Positions 1 through 5,977 of a stretch of 7,253 nucleotides of DNA are shown here, piece after piece; positions within the stretch are counted from its first letter, which is position 1, and every line of letters starts with the position of its first letter. A program made the position numbers and the translations under genes. Source of the DNA: an uncultured bacterium (GTDB taxonomy: Bacteria > Bacillota > Clostridia > Lachnospirales > Lachnospiraceae). The notes beneath the pieces were generated by a model. That model was not told the origin of the DNA. It saw nothing but the letters and a program-made list of their open reading frames with translations, and searched no databases. Where the stretch lies: NCBI GenBank assembly GCA_945871045.1, contig CAMBUC010000105.1:1-7253 (forward strand). Reading direction: 5' to 3'.

Positions 1-4
1 ACAA

Positions 5-40
5 AGAAGTCCGGCGAGGGTGAACTCTTACCGGACTTGT
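5..40 (-). terminator. Probable transcription terminator of rpsT
   Basis: An 8-bp perfect stem (7-14 with 31-38, AAGTCCGG/CCGGACTT) continues after one mismatch into a 5-bp inner stem containing G-T pairs (16-20 with 25-29) and closes on a TGAA loop. It lies about 43 bases past the rpsT stop on the minus strand. The bases that follow on that strand read CTTTGT and then the window ends, so the T-run is only partly visible. Rho-independent termination is therefore inferred from the stem and its position. The hairpin could also serve a convergent gene outside the window. Confidence 0.6.
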
Positions 41-81
41 ATTTGTGGGTTAATGAAAATATATATGCTTCTGCCAATTGA

Positions 82-345
82 TTAAGCCATTTTGTTAACA
101 GCTTTTGTTAAGCGTGAAATCTTTCTGGAAGAAGTATTTTTGTGATAAACACCTTTCGAAGTAGCCTTGCTGATCTCGCCGATTGCAGCCTTTAAAGCCT
201 CGGTAGCAGCAGCCTGATCCTTAGCAGCGATCGCAGCGTCAACTTTCTTGATAGATGTCTTAACTTTAGATCTGATCGCTTTGTTTCTTGCAGCTCTTCT
301 CTCGGTTACAAGAATTCTCTTCTTAGCTGATTTAATATTTGCCAA
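82..345 (-). CDS. rpsT: 30S ribosomal protein S20
   Basis: This encodes the small-subunit ribosomal protein S20, which binds 16S rRNA in the body of the 30S subunit and acts early in assembly. The 87-residue product is the usual S20 length. It opens with the family hallmark MANIKSAKKR, is rich in Lys, Arg and Ala as expected for its helical bundle, and has the conserved C-terminal stretch around HKNTSSRKISRL. The start codon is TTG at 345-343, fixed by the S20 N-terminus and by a GGAGGTG ribosome binding site at 359-353 with a 7-base spacer. Escherichia coli rpsT also starts with UUG, which there is linked to autogenous control. The gene is transcribed away from gpr, from its own sigma-A promoter, and ends before a hairpin at 5-40. 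Identification is secure; any autoregulation is inference. Confidence 0.97.
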   Translation of the reverse strand: MANIKSAKKRILVTERRAARNKAIRSKVKTSIKKVDAAIAAKDQAAATEALKAAIGEISKATSKGVYHKNTSSRKISRLTKAVNKMA

Positions 346-393
346 AACCGTACACCTCCGTTTTCAAAATGTTATATTTGTAGTCTCATGCTG

Positions 394-423
394 CATCAGA
401 GCCGGACACGGACGTATCTGATG
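394..423 (-). promoter_or_regulatory. Hairpin in the rpsT mRNA leader
   Basis: Within the roughly 85-nt leader of rpsT, read on the minus strand, CATCAGA and TCTGATG form a perfect 7-bp stem. An inner CCG/CGG stem closes on a 4-base loop after an asymmetric internal loop. The hairpin starts only about 10 bases after the predicted transcription start and ends about 34 bases before the ribosome binding site. Ribosomal protein genes often carry autoregulatory leader structures, so this is a candidate. No known leader family was recognised, and a plain 5' stabilising hairpin is equally possible. Confidence 0.4.
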
Positions 424-438
424 TACGCACACTAGATA

Positions 439-467
439 ATAATAATGATTTGAGATCGTTCTGTCAA
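439..467 (-). promoter_or_regulatory. Sigma-A promoter of rpsT
   Basis: On the minus strand the -35 box is TTGACA (467-462, perfect consensus), followed by a 17-base spacer and the -10 box TATTAT (444-439, one mismatch to TATAAT). The predicted start of transcription is near 432, giving a leader of about 85 nt before the TTG codon of rpsT. The near-consensus boxes with ideal spacing fit a highly expressed ribosomal protein gene. The promoter lies in the divergent region shared with gpr, about 60 bases before the gpr start codon, so sequences driving gpr must overlap or abut it. Confidence 0.88.
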
Positions 468-524
468 TACATAAAAATAGATTTTTTGCAAAAAATATAA
501 AAAAGTTCATTGTGGAGGAAATCT

Positions 525-1463
525 ATGTACGACATCAGGACAGATTTGGCGCTTGAGGCCCGGGAAAAGTATGAACAGGACAATGTGGAGATCAAGGGTG
601 TCCGTTTAGAAAAGGAAAACATGTGTGAGGATATCCGGATCACAACAATGGTCATTGAGACAGAGAATGGAGCGCGCAGCATGGGACGTCCAAAAGGGAA
701 TTATATTACGATCGAAGCATCCAGTATGGATGACGAGGATGACCGCTATCATCGGATGATCAGCGAACAGCTGGCGCGTATCATCAAACGGCTGGCGCCA
801 AAAGGCAAACAACTCTCAGCCCTTGTTGTGGGACTGGGGAATCGGGAGGTAACATCAGATTCTTTGGGCCCCAAGGTGGCAGACCGCTTATTCATTACGA
901 GACACATGATGAGGGAGTTTGGCGATGATGTATTTGGAAAAAAGCAAAGGCGTGTAAGTGCCATTGTTCCCGGAGTAATGGCGCAGACAGGAATGGAAAG
1001 CAGTGAGATCATCCGGGGGATCTTATGGGAAACACAGCCGGATTTTGTGATCGCTGTCGATGCCCTGGCGGCGCGGAATACGAAGCGGTTAAACCGGACG
1101 ATCCAAATTACAGATACCGGGATCCATCCCGGTTCCGGGGTGGGAAACCATAGACATCCGTTGACGAAGGATGCACTGGGAATACCGGTGCTTGCCATAG
1201 GGATCCCAACGGTCGTAGATGCAGCGACGATCGTAAATGACACAATGAACAATCTGTTAGAAGCCTTAGCAGAGCATGCACCTTATGGGCGGATGCAAAG
1301 TTCTTACCGCGCTTTGGATGAGGTAGAGCAGTATGAGTTAGTGCGGGAACTGTTAGCCCCCCATTTAAATACGTTATATGTCACCTCGAAAGATATTGAT
1401 GCTTCGGTGAACCGGCTGAGCAGAACCATTTCGGATGCGATCAACATGGCATTACAGGAATAA
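525..1463 (+). CDS. gpr: Germination protease (SASP endopeptidase), peptidase family A25
   Basis: Gpr starts degradation of the small acid-soluble proteins that coat spore DNA, releasing amino acids during germination. It is made in the forespore as a zymogen that cleaves itself. The chosen ATG at 525 gives 312 residues and has GGAGG at 514-518 with a 6-base spacer; an in-frame TTG at 510 overlaps that site and is not the start. The conserved blocks are present: IRTDLALEA (residues 4-12, self-cleavage region), VVGLGN (101-106), VTSDSLGP (109-116), VSAIVPGVM (144-152), VDALAAR (178-184) and ITDTGIHPGSGVGN (195-208). Asp112 and Asp179 align with the aspartates proposed as catalytic in the Bacillus megaterium enzyme. 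It is somewhat shorter than the roughly 370-residue Bacillus proteins, mainly at the N-terminus and in loops. It is followed by spoIIP, as in Bacillus. A sigma-G promoter is expected but none is convincing. Confidence 0.96.
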   Translation: MYDIRTDLALEAREKYEQDNVEIKGVRLEKENMCEDIRITTMVIETENGARSMGRPKGNYITIEASSMDDEDDRYHRMISEQLARIIKRLAPKGKQLSALVVGLGNREVTSDSLGPKVADRLFITRHMMREFGDDVFGKKQRRVSAIVPGVMAQTGMESSEIIRGILWETQPDFVIAVDALAARNTKRLNRTIQITDTGIHPGSGVGNHRHPLTKDALGIPVLAIGIPTVVDAATIVNDTMNNLLEALAEHAPYGRMQSSYRALDEVEQYELVRELLAPHLNTLYVTSKDIDASVNRLSRTISDAINMALQE

Positions 1464-1488
1464 GAAGCAAAGAAACTGAAAGAATGTA

Positions 1489-1518
1489 GTCATAATCCGG
1501 CCAACCGTCGCATATGAT
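1489..1518 (+). promoter_or_regulatory. Candidate sigma-E promoter of spoIIP
   Basis: GTCATAAT at 1489-1496 and CATATGAT at 1511-1518 are separated by 14 bases. This closely resembles the sigma-E consensus known from Bacillus (about GTCATATT, 14 bases, CATACANT). The predicted transcription start is near 1525, just before the GGGAGG ribosome binding site at 1528-1533, so the leader would be only about 20 nt. SpoIIP is a mother-cell protein made under sigma-E during engulfment, so position, factor and gene agree. The match was made by eye. Confidence 0.65.
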
Positions 1519-1544
1519 CTAATGTTAGGGAGGTCATGTGAGGA

Positions 1545-2855
1545 ATGCAGGCATGGATAGAGACGAAAAAATATAGAAAAAGGAGAAGGATAGGAGCATC
1601 TTTTATCCTTCTTTTTTGCGTCTTTGCGGCATTTCTGGTGGGGGCGTTGCAAAAAAAAGCAGCAGTGTCTTCAAAACCCACAGGCTTTTTGTCCTATGCA
1701 GAAGTAAAAATGCAGGAAACCCTTTATGAAAATGCCCTTGCATATTATATGCCCATCTTACGCGCAGAAACACCGGCAGAACGCTCCCTGTCCCAGATGT
1801 TTACAGATCTGGTCTTACATAGTTTTCCCGTTTATACTTATGCGGCACAAAGCAGCCGGGTCGAAGCCACAGAAAGTGCCTTTGAAGAGGAACTGGAAAA
1901 GCAATTGGAAGAACAATTGCAGGAGGAAAATGCGGCGTGGAGTGTGGTAGAGAAAGAGGATGACCCTTCCGAACAGGAGGTTTCGGATCAACTGTCAGAT
2001 GAGCAGTTTTATACATGGATGCAGGGGAATGACACCGCAGGGGCAGGTGCCCCGGAGCCTACCCTGTTTTCCTATGCCACAAAAAGGGCACAGCAGTTAG
2101 ATCTGGAAGAACTGAAAGATTATCAAACACTTGTAAAACAACATTATCGGATCAACTCCACCACAAGCAGCAATAAAGATCAGTTGAACCTGCAGAAATT
2201 GTTAAAAAAGGATATGAAACTAAAAGAGGATGTGGATGGACCGCAGATCCTGATTTATCATACGCATTCTCTGGAGGGCTACCGTGATTCGAAGGAAGGA
2301 AAAAGATCGGAGTCGGTGGTTGCGGTAGGTGACTATTTGACAGAACTTTTGACTTCCCGTTATGGTTATCGGGTACTGCATGACCGGACCACTTATGATT
2401 CTGACAGGGACCGCGCCTACTCAGTGGCAGGACCGGCGCTTCAGAAGATACTGAAAGATCATCCGACCATCGAGGTGGTGATCGATCTTCACAGGGATGG
2501 GGTGGGGGAAGATACCTATCTTTTAACGGAGGTCAATGATACGGTCATGGCTCCCGTCATGTTTTTTAACGGTCTTAGTTATACAAACAAAAACGGTGCG
2601 TTGGAGTCGTTGAAAAATCCGAACCTTCAAACGAATCTCGCATTTTCACTACAGATGGAATTGATGGCAAGTACCTATTATCCCGGTTTTACCAGAGGCA
2701 TCTATTTAAAGGATTTGCGCTATAACATGCATTACTGTCCCAAATCCCTGTTGGTGGAAGTGGGCGCCCAGACCAACTCCCTGCGGGAAGCAATGAATGC
2801 GATGCCGCCGCTAGCAGACGTCTTAAACCGTGTGCTGAGCGGCGAGAAGCCGTAA
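1545..2855 (+). CDS. spoIIP: Stage II sporulation protein P, engulfment peptidoglycan amidase/endopeptidase
   Basis: SpoIIP is a membrane-anchored cell-wall hydrolase of the mother cell. With SpoIID and SpoIIM it thins septal peptidoglycan and drives engulfment of the forespore. The 436-residue product has a basic N-terminus (KKYRKRRR, residues 8-15), one transmembrane segment at about 17-36, and a Glu/Gln-rich linker that is probably coiled coil (about 107-150). The catalytic domain runs from about 233 to the end. The family motifs are IYHTHSLE (237-244), IDLHRD (313-318) and LLVEVGAQTNSLREA (402-416). By analogy with related zinc amidases, His239, Glu244, His316 and Glu405 are likely metal or catalytic residues. 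The ATG at 1545 is preceded by GGGAGG at 1528-1533, an 11-base spacer, longer than ideal; an ATG at 1536 is followed at once by TGA. A sigma-E-like promoter precedes it, and no clear terminator follows it. Confidence 0.96.
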   Translation: MQAWIETKKYRKRRRIGASFILLFCVFAAFLVGALQKKAAVSSKPTGFLSYAEVKMQETLYENALAYYMPILRAETPAERSLSQMFTDLVLHSFPVYTYAAQSSRVEATESAFEEELEKQLEEQLQEENAAWSVVEKEDDPSEQEVSDQLSDEQFYTWMQGNDTAGAGAPEPTLFSYATKRAQQLDLEELKDYQTLVKQHYRINSTTSSNKDQLNLQKLLKKDMKLKEDVDGPQILIYHTHSLEGYRDSKEGKRSESVVAVGDYLTELLTSRYGYRVLHDRTTYDSDRDRAYSVAGPALQKILKDHPTIEVVIDLHRDGVGEDTYLLTEVNDTVMAPVMFFNGLSYTNKNGALESLKNPNLQTNLAFSLQMELMASTYYPGFTRGIYLKDLRYNMHYCPKSLLVEVGAQTNSLREAMNAMPPLADVLNRVLSGEKP

Positions 2856-2877
2856 ACCGGATGCGAATAAAAATTCA

Positions 2878-2906
2878 TCGACAGAAACTCCATTTTATGC
2901 TATAAT
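2878..2906 (+). promoter_or_regulatory. Sigma-A promoter for the secreted protein gene and probably lepA-hemW
   Basis: A -35 box TCGACA (2878-2883, one mismatch to TTGACA) is followed by a 17-base spacer and a perfect -10 box TATAAT (2901-2906). A TG one base before the -10 makes it an extended -10 promoter. The predicted start is near 2913, leaving about 89 nt of leader before the ATG at 3002. Because no promoter is visible in the 24 bases before lepA, this promoter probably also drives lepA and possibly hemW. It would separate vegetative expression of those genes from the sporulation genes upstream. Confidence 0.82.
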
Positions 2907-2912
2907 TCTTGC

Positions 2913-3001
2913 GATTATCTGTGTTTCTTACAGAAAAAATGAAAGTATAAAAAGTTTCTTCCGGGACATTCATCCTTTGGGAAACAGAGTGGAGTTTTTT
3001 T
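2913..3001 (+). promoter_or_regulatory. Leader (5' UTR) with possible alternative hairpins
   Basis: Between the predicted transcription start and the ATG, several short complementary segments are visible. TCTGT at 2918-2922 and ACAGA at 2930-2934 form a local hairpin. Two copies of GTTTCTT (2923-2929 and 2954-2960) can each pair with GGGAAAC (2979-2985), which lies just before the ribosome binding site AGTGGAG (2988-2994). The two pairings would exclude each other. This could control translation, but the stems are short and A/T-rich and no known riboswitch class was recognised. Confidence 0.25.
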
Positions 3002-4021
3002 ATGAGAAAAATATATAAAGGAATGGCGGCCGGCGTACTGGCCTTGATGATGACATTGACACCGGTGTGCGTGCCGCAGGCAAAGACGGTTGCTGTGGAG
3101 CAGACTGCGGAGGGAGAGCGTACAGTTACATATTATAGTGTCAGTTTTGACGCAAACAAAGGAAAAAAGGTAAAGTCAACGCTGACGGTTACCGGCGGGG
3201 AAGTCTATGGAAAACTTCCGAAGACCAGCCGCAGCGGTTATCGGTTTTTGGGCTGGTACACGAAAAAGAGCGGCGGCAAAAAGGTGACGGCAAAGACGAT
3301 TTTCGGTGGGGATGATGATCAGGTGCTCTATGCACACTGGAAAAAGAACGTACAGGAGGACCAGACAGTCACAGAGAACACCTCGGAAACGGCTGCGCAG
3401 AAACCGGAATCCGGATCCGCAGTTGACCAGCCGGCGACTGCAGAAAAGGAGACGGTTGAACCTGCTGAAAAAAAGGTTCTGGTCAGTTATGTTCCAAACA
3501 TAAAAACGGATTACAATCAGAACGATTACAGCAGTTTTCTTGTACTGAAAAATTTTAAGCCGGAATATCTGTATTGTCAGTATGACTATAAGCGTTTTAT
3601 TGGCAGCAACGGTAAAAATGTCGGATGCACCGCCACTGCGGATGCCATGCTGGCATCCATTTACATGGACAAGCCCTTTAGCCCCAATGACGAGGGCTGG
3701 GTTCCGGGTGTGGGAGCCACATGGACAAACACGGTGATCGCTGATGGAACAAAAAGTTATTCCGTCAAGCAGCAGTGTCAGGTTGTCTATGATTATCTGC
3801 AAGAGGGTAAACCGACACTGATCCGTGTCGTTGGACATTCTGTTACAGCGATCGGAGTGCGAAAGAATGCAGACCGCCAGACGATCACACCGGCAGACAT
3901 TTTGATCGCAGACCCGACGGATGCAAAAGTAAAGCGTGCAACGGACATGGGATGGCGTGTGATGACAGATGCAAATGGATGGGGAATCCGTATTCCCAAG
4001 GCAAGCCTTTCAGGCAAGTAA
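3002..4021 (+). CDS. Secreted protein with InlB B-repeat and C39-like (papain-fold) peptidase domain
   Basis: I recognise the domains but not a named gene. The 339-residue product begins with a signal peptide (MRKIYKG, hydrophobic core about 8-22, likely cut near Ala27). An InlB B-type (Listeria-Bacteroides) repeat covers about 45-113, with the hallmarks VSFDANKG, SGYRFLGWYTKKSGG and LYAHWKK. A Thr/Glu/Pro/Ala-rich linker (about 114-158) precedes a C-terminal domain resembling the Peptidase_C39_2 group. There Cys209 (NVGCTATADAML), His279 (VVGHSVTAIGV) and Asp304 (LIADPTD) are placed like a Cys-His-Asp triad, after a typical EGKPTLIRV strand. No sortase motif, lipobox or C-terminal anchor is visible, so it is probably released or wall-associated through the repeat. 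AGTGGAG at 2988-2994 with a 7-T spacer supports the start. It sits where yqxA lies in Bacillus and leads into lepA. The substrate is unknown, and an inactive binding role is possible. Confidence 0.85.
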   Translation: MRKIYKGMAAGVLALMMTLTPVCVPQAKTVAVEQTAEGERTVTYYSVSFDANKGKKVKSTLTVTGGEVYGKLPKTSRSGYRFLGWYTKKSGGKKVTAKTIFGGDDDQVLYAHWKKNVQEDQTVTENTSETAAQKPESGSAVDQPATAEKETVEPAEKKVLVSYVPNIKTDYNQNDYSSFLVLKNFKPEYLYCQYDYKRFIGSNGKNVGCTATADAMLASIYMDKPFSPNDEGWVPGVGATWTNTVIADGTKSYSVKQQCQVVYDYLQEGKPTLIRVVGHSVTAIGVRKNADRQTITPADILIADPTDAKVKRATDMGWRVMTDANGWGIRIPKASLSGK

Positions 4022-4045
4022 TGATAATGGAGGAAGTTTTAAGGA

Positions 4046-5857
4046 ATGATAGATCAGAGCAAGATTCGTAACTTTTGTATTGTGGCGCACATTGACCACG
4101 GAAAATCTACCCTGGCAGACCGTATCATCGAAAAGACAGGGCTTTTGACCAGCCGGGAGATGCAGAGTCAGGTGCTTGACAATATGGACTTGGAGCGTGA
4201 GCGTGGAATCACGATTAAATCACAGGCAGTCCGCATTATTTATAAGGCACAGGATGGCGAAGAATATATCTTTAACCTGATCGATACGCCCGGCCATGTG
4301 GATTTCACTTACGAGGTTTCCCGTTCTCTGGCTGCATGTGATGGCGCCATACTTGTTGTAGATGCTGCCCAGGGTATCGAGGCACAGACGCTGGCAAATG
4401 TCTATCTGGCATTGGATCACGATCTGGAAGTATTTCCGGTTATCAATAAGATCGATCTGCCCAGCGCCAGACCGGACTATGTGGCAAACGAGATCGAAGA
4501 TGTGATTGGTATCGAGGCACAGGATGCGCCCCGTATCTCTGCAAAGACCGGCTTGAATATCGAAGAAGTATTAGAGGCTATTGTGCACAAATTGCCGGCG
4601 CCTGAGGGGGATCCAAATGCGCCGCTGCAGGCGTTGATCTTTGACTCTCTTTATGATCCCTACAAGGGCGTGATCGTGTTCTGCCGTATAAAAGAAGGAA
4701 CGATTAAGCCGGGAATGACGATGCAGATGATGGCCACCGGCGCGAAGGCAGAAGTTGTTGAGGTTGGATATTTCGGCGCAGGCCAGTTTATTCCCTGTGA
4801 CGAACTGCCTGCCGGAATGGTGGGTTACATTACTGCTTCACTGAAAAATGTAAAAGATACCCGTGTGGGTGATACAGTGACAGATGCAAACCGCCCGTGT
4901 GCAGAGCCACTTCCGGGTTATAAAAAAGTAAACCCGATGGTTTATTGCGGACTCTATCCGGCAGATAGTGCAAAGTATCCGGATCTTCGTGACGCGTTGG
5001 AAAAATTACAGCTCAATGATGCATCCCTTCAGTTTGAGCCGGAGACATCTGTGGCACTTGGTTTTGGATTCCGCTGTGGATTCCTTGGATTACTTCATTT
5101 GGAGATCATTCAGGAGCGTTTGGAGCGGGAGTATAATCTGGATCTTGTGACCACCGCGCCGGGGGTTATTTACAAGGTACACAAGACGGACGGTGAAGTG
5201 ATCGATCTGACGAATCCGTCAAATCTGCCGGATCCTTCGGAGATCGATTATATGGAAGAACCCTTTGTAACGGCAGAGATCATGGTGACGAGTGAATTTA
5301 TCGGTTCGATCATGGATCTGTGTCAGGAGCGCCGGGGTATTTATCTGAGTATGGAATATATCGAGGAGACCCGTGCGGTGCTCAAATATGAGCTGCCGCT
5401 CAATGAGATCATCTATGATTTCTTCGATGCACTCAAATCCCGTTCCCGTGGATATGCATCTTTTGACTATGAAATGAAAGGTTATGTTCGTTCAGAACTT
5501 GTGAAACTGGATATTCTCATTAACCGGGAGATGGTGGATGCACTTTCCTTTATCGTATTCGCCGGAACTGCTTACGAACGTGGCCGTAGAATGTGTGAAC
5601 GCCTGAAGGATGAGATCCCCAGACACTTATTTGAGATTCCGATCCAGGCTGCTGTGGGCAGCAAGATCATTGCCCGTGAGACGGTCAAGGCGGTGCGAAA
5701 GGATGTGCTGGCAAAGTGCTACGGCGGAGATATTACCCGTAAGAAGAAATTGCTTGAAAAGCAGAAAGAGGGTAAGAAACGTATGCGTCAGGTCGGCAGC
5801 GTAGAGATCCCTCAGGAAGCATTTATGAGTGTACTGAAACTGGATGAAGGCAAGTAG
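4046..5857 (+). CDS. lepA: Translation elongation factor 4 (LepA GTPase)
   Basis: LepA is a ribosome-binding GTPase related to EF-G that acts on stalled or mispositioned ribosomes; a role in 30S biogenesis or initiation has also been proposed. The 603 residues match the usual length. All GTPase motifs are intact: G1 AHIDHGKS (14-21), G2 RGITI (53-57), G3 DTPGH (80-84), G4 NKID (134-137) and G5 SAK (165-167). The LepA C-terminal domain is complete, ending in a Lys-rich segment (DITRKKKLLEKQKEGKKRM) and the conserved EAFMSVLK. The ATG at 4046 follows the upstream stop by 24 bases, with GGAGG at 4029-4033 (12-base spacer) and AAGGA directly adjacent to the ATG. It is probably co-transcribed with the secreted protein gene from the 2878 promoter. 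Two TAG stops in tandem end the gene (5855-5860). Confidence 0.98.
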   Translation: MIDQSKIRNFCIVAHIDHGKSTLADRIIEKTGLLTSREMQSQVLDNMDLERERGITIKSQAVRIIYKAQDGEEYIFNLIDTPGHVDFTYEVSRSLAACDGAILVVDAAQGIEAQTLANVYLALDHDLEVFPVINKIDLPSARPDYVANEIEDVIGIEAQDAPRISAKTGLNIEEVLEAIVHKLPAPEGDPNAPLQALIFDSLYDPYKGVIVFCRIKEGTIKPGMTMQMMATGAKAEVVEVGYFGAGQFIPCDELPAGMVGYITASLKNVKDTRVGDTVTDANRPCAEPLPGYKKVNPMVYCGLYPADSAKYPDLRDALEKLQLNDASLQFEPETSVALGFGFRCGFLGLLHLEIIQERLEREYNLDLVTTAPGVIYKVHKTDGEVIDLTNPSNLPDPSEIDYMEEPFVTAEIMVTSEFIGSIMDLCQERRGIYLSMEYIEETRAVLKYELPLNEIIYDFFDALKSRSRGYASFDYEMKGYVRSELVKLDILINREMVDALSFIVFAGTAYERGRRMCERLKDEIPRHLFEIPIQAAVGSKIIARETVKAVRKDVLAKCYGGDITRKKKLLEKQKEGKKRMRQVGSVEIPQEAFMSVLKLDEGK

Positions 5858-5906
5858 TAGTGTCAGACGAAAGCACTTGCTGCTGAGGTCGTGAGAACAT
5901 GATTCA

Positions 5907-5955
5907 GGTGTGCAAAAATCCCATTGCCAAGCAACTTTAAATGGATGTTTGCACC
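5907..5955 (+). other. Long imperfect hairpin between lepA and hemW
   Basis: The 120-base lepA-hemW gap contains a 49-base imperfect inverted repeat. GGT (5907-5909) plus GCAAA (5912-5916) pair with TTTGC (5948-5952) plus ACC (5953-5955), leaving a 2-base bulge. Above this, ATCC pairs with GGAT (5918-5921 with 5943-5946), and a small apical stem TTGC/GCAA (5924-5927 with 5931-5934) caps it. No T-run follows, so it is not a standard terminator. It ends 8 bases before the hemW ribosome binding site (GAGGA, 5964-5968) and may affect mRNA processing or hemW translation. Confidence 0.4.
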
Positions 5956-5977
5956 ATAATTGTGAGGAAGAGTCGCT

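Noticed and set aside
363..396. Short upstream reading frame in the rpsT leader (minus strand, ATG with 10 codons, stop just before the ribosome binding site)
   Set aside because: There is no ribosome binding site before it, it partly overlaps the hairpin arm, and nothing in its peptide suggests an attenuator.
464..500. Possible sigma-G promoter for gpr (TCAATA around 464-469 with an A-rich -10, or CATAAAA at 470-476)
   Set aside because: Expected from biology, but each candidate matches only part of the consensus and the region is A/T-rich, so none can be chosen with confidence.
510..524. Upstream in-frame TTG start that would add 5 residues to Gpr
   Set aside because: The codons from 510 run through the GGAGG ribosome binding site (514-518), which is ideally spaced for the ATG at 525.
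749..1252. Long minus-strand reading frames under gpr, the secreted gene, lepA and hemW
   Set aside because: They are shadows of well-supported plus-strand genes, lack ribosome binding sites and show no recognisable domain.
2840..2852. CGGC/GCCG hairpin at the end of spoIIP as a terminator
   Set aside because: The stem is only 4 bp, it overlaps the stop codon, and no T-run follows it.
3059..3085. Lipoprotein signal (LTPVC) in the secreted protein
   Set aside because: The residue before Cys23 is Val rather than Gly, Ala or Ser and there is a Pro at -2, so it does not fit a lipobox; a standard signal peptidase site near Ala27 is more likely.
5877..5960. Separate promoter for hemW (TTGCTG, or CATAAT at 5955-5960)
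   Set aside because: No -35/-10 pair has acceptable spacing, and read-through from lepA is the simpler explanation.
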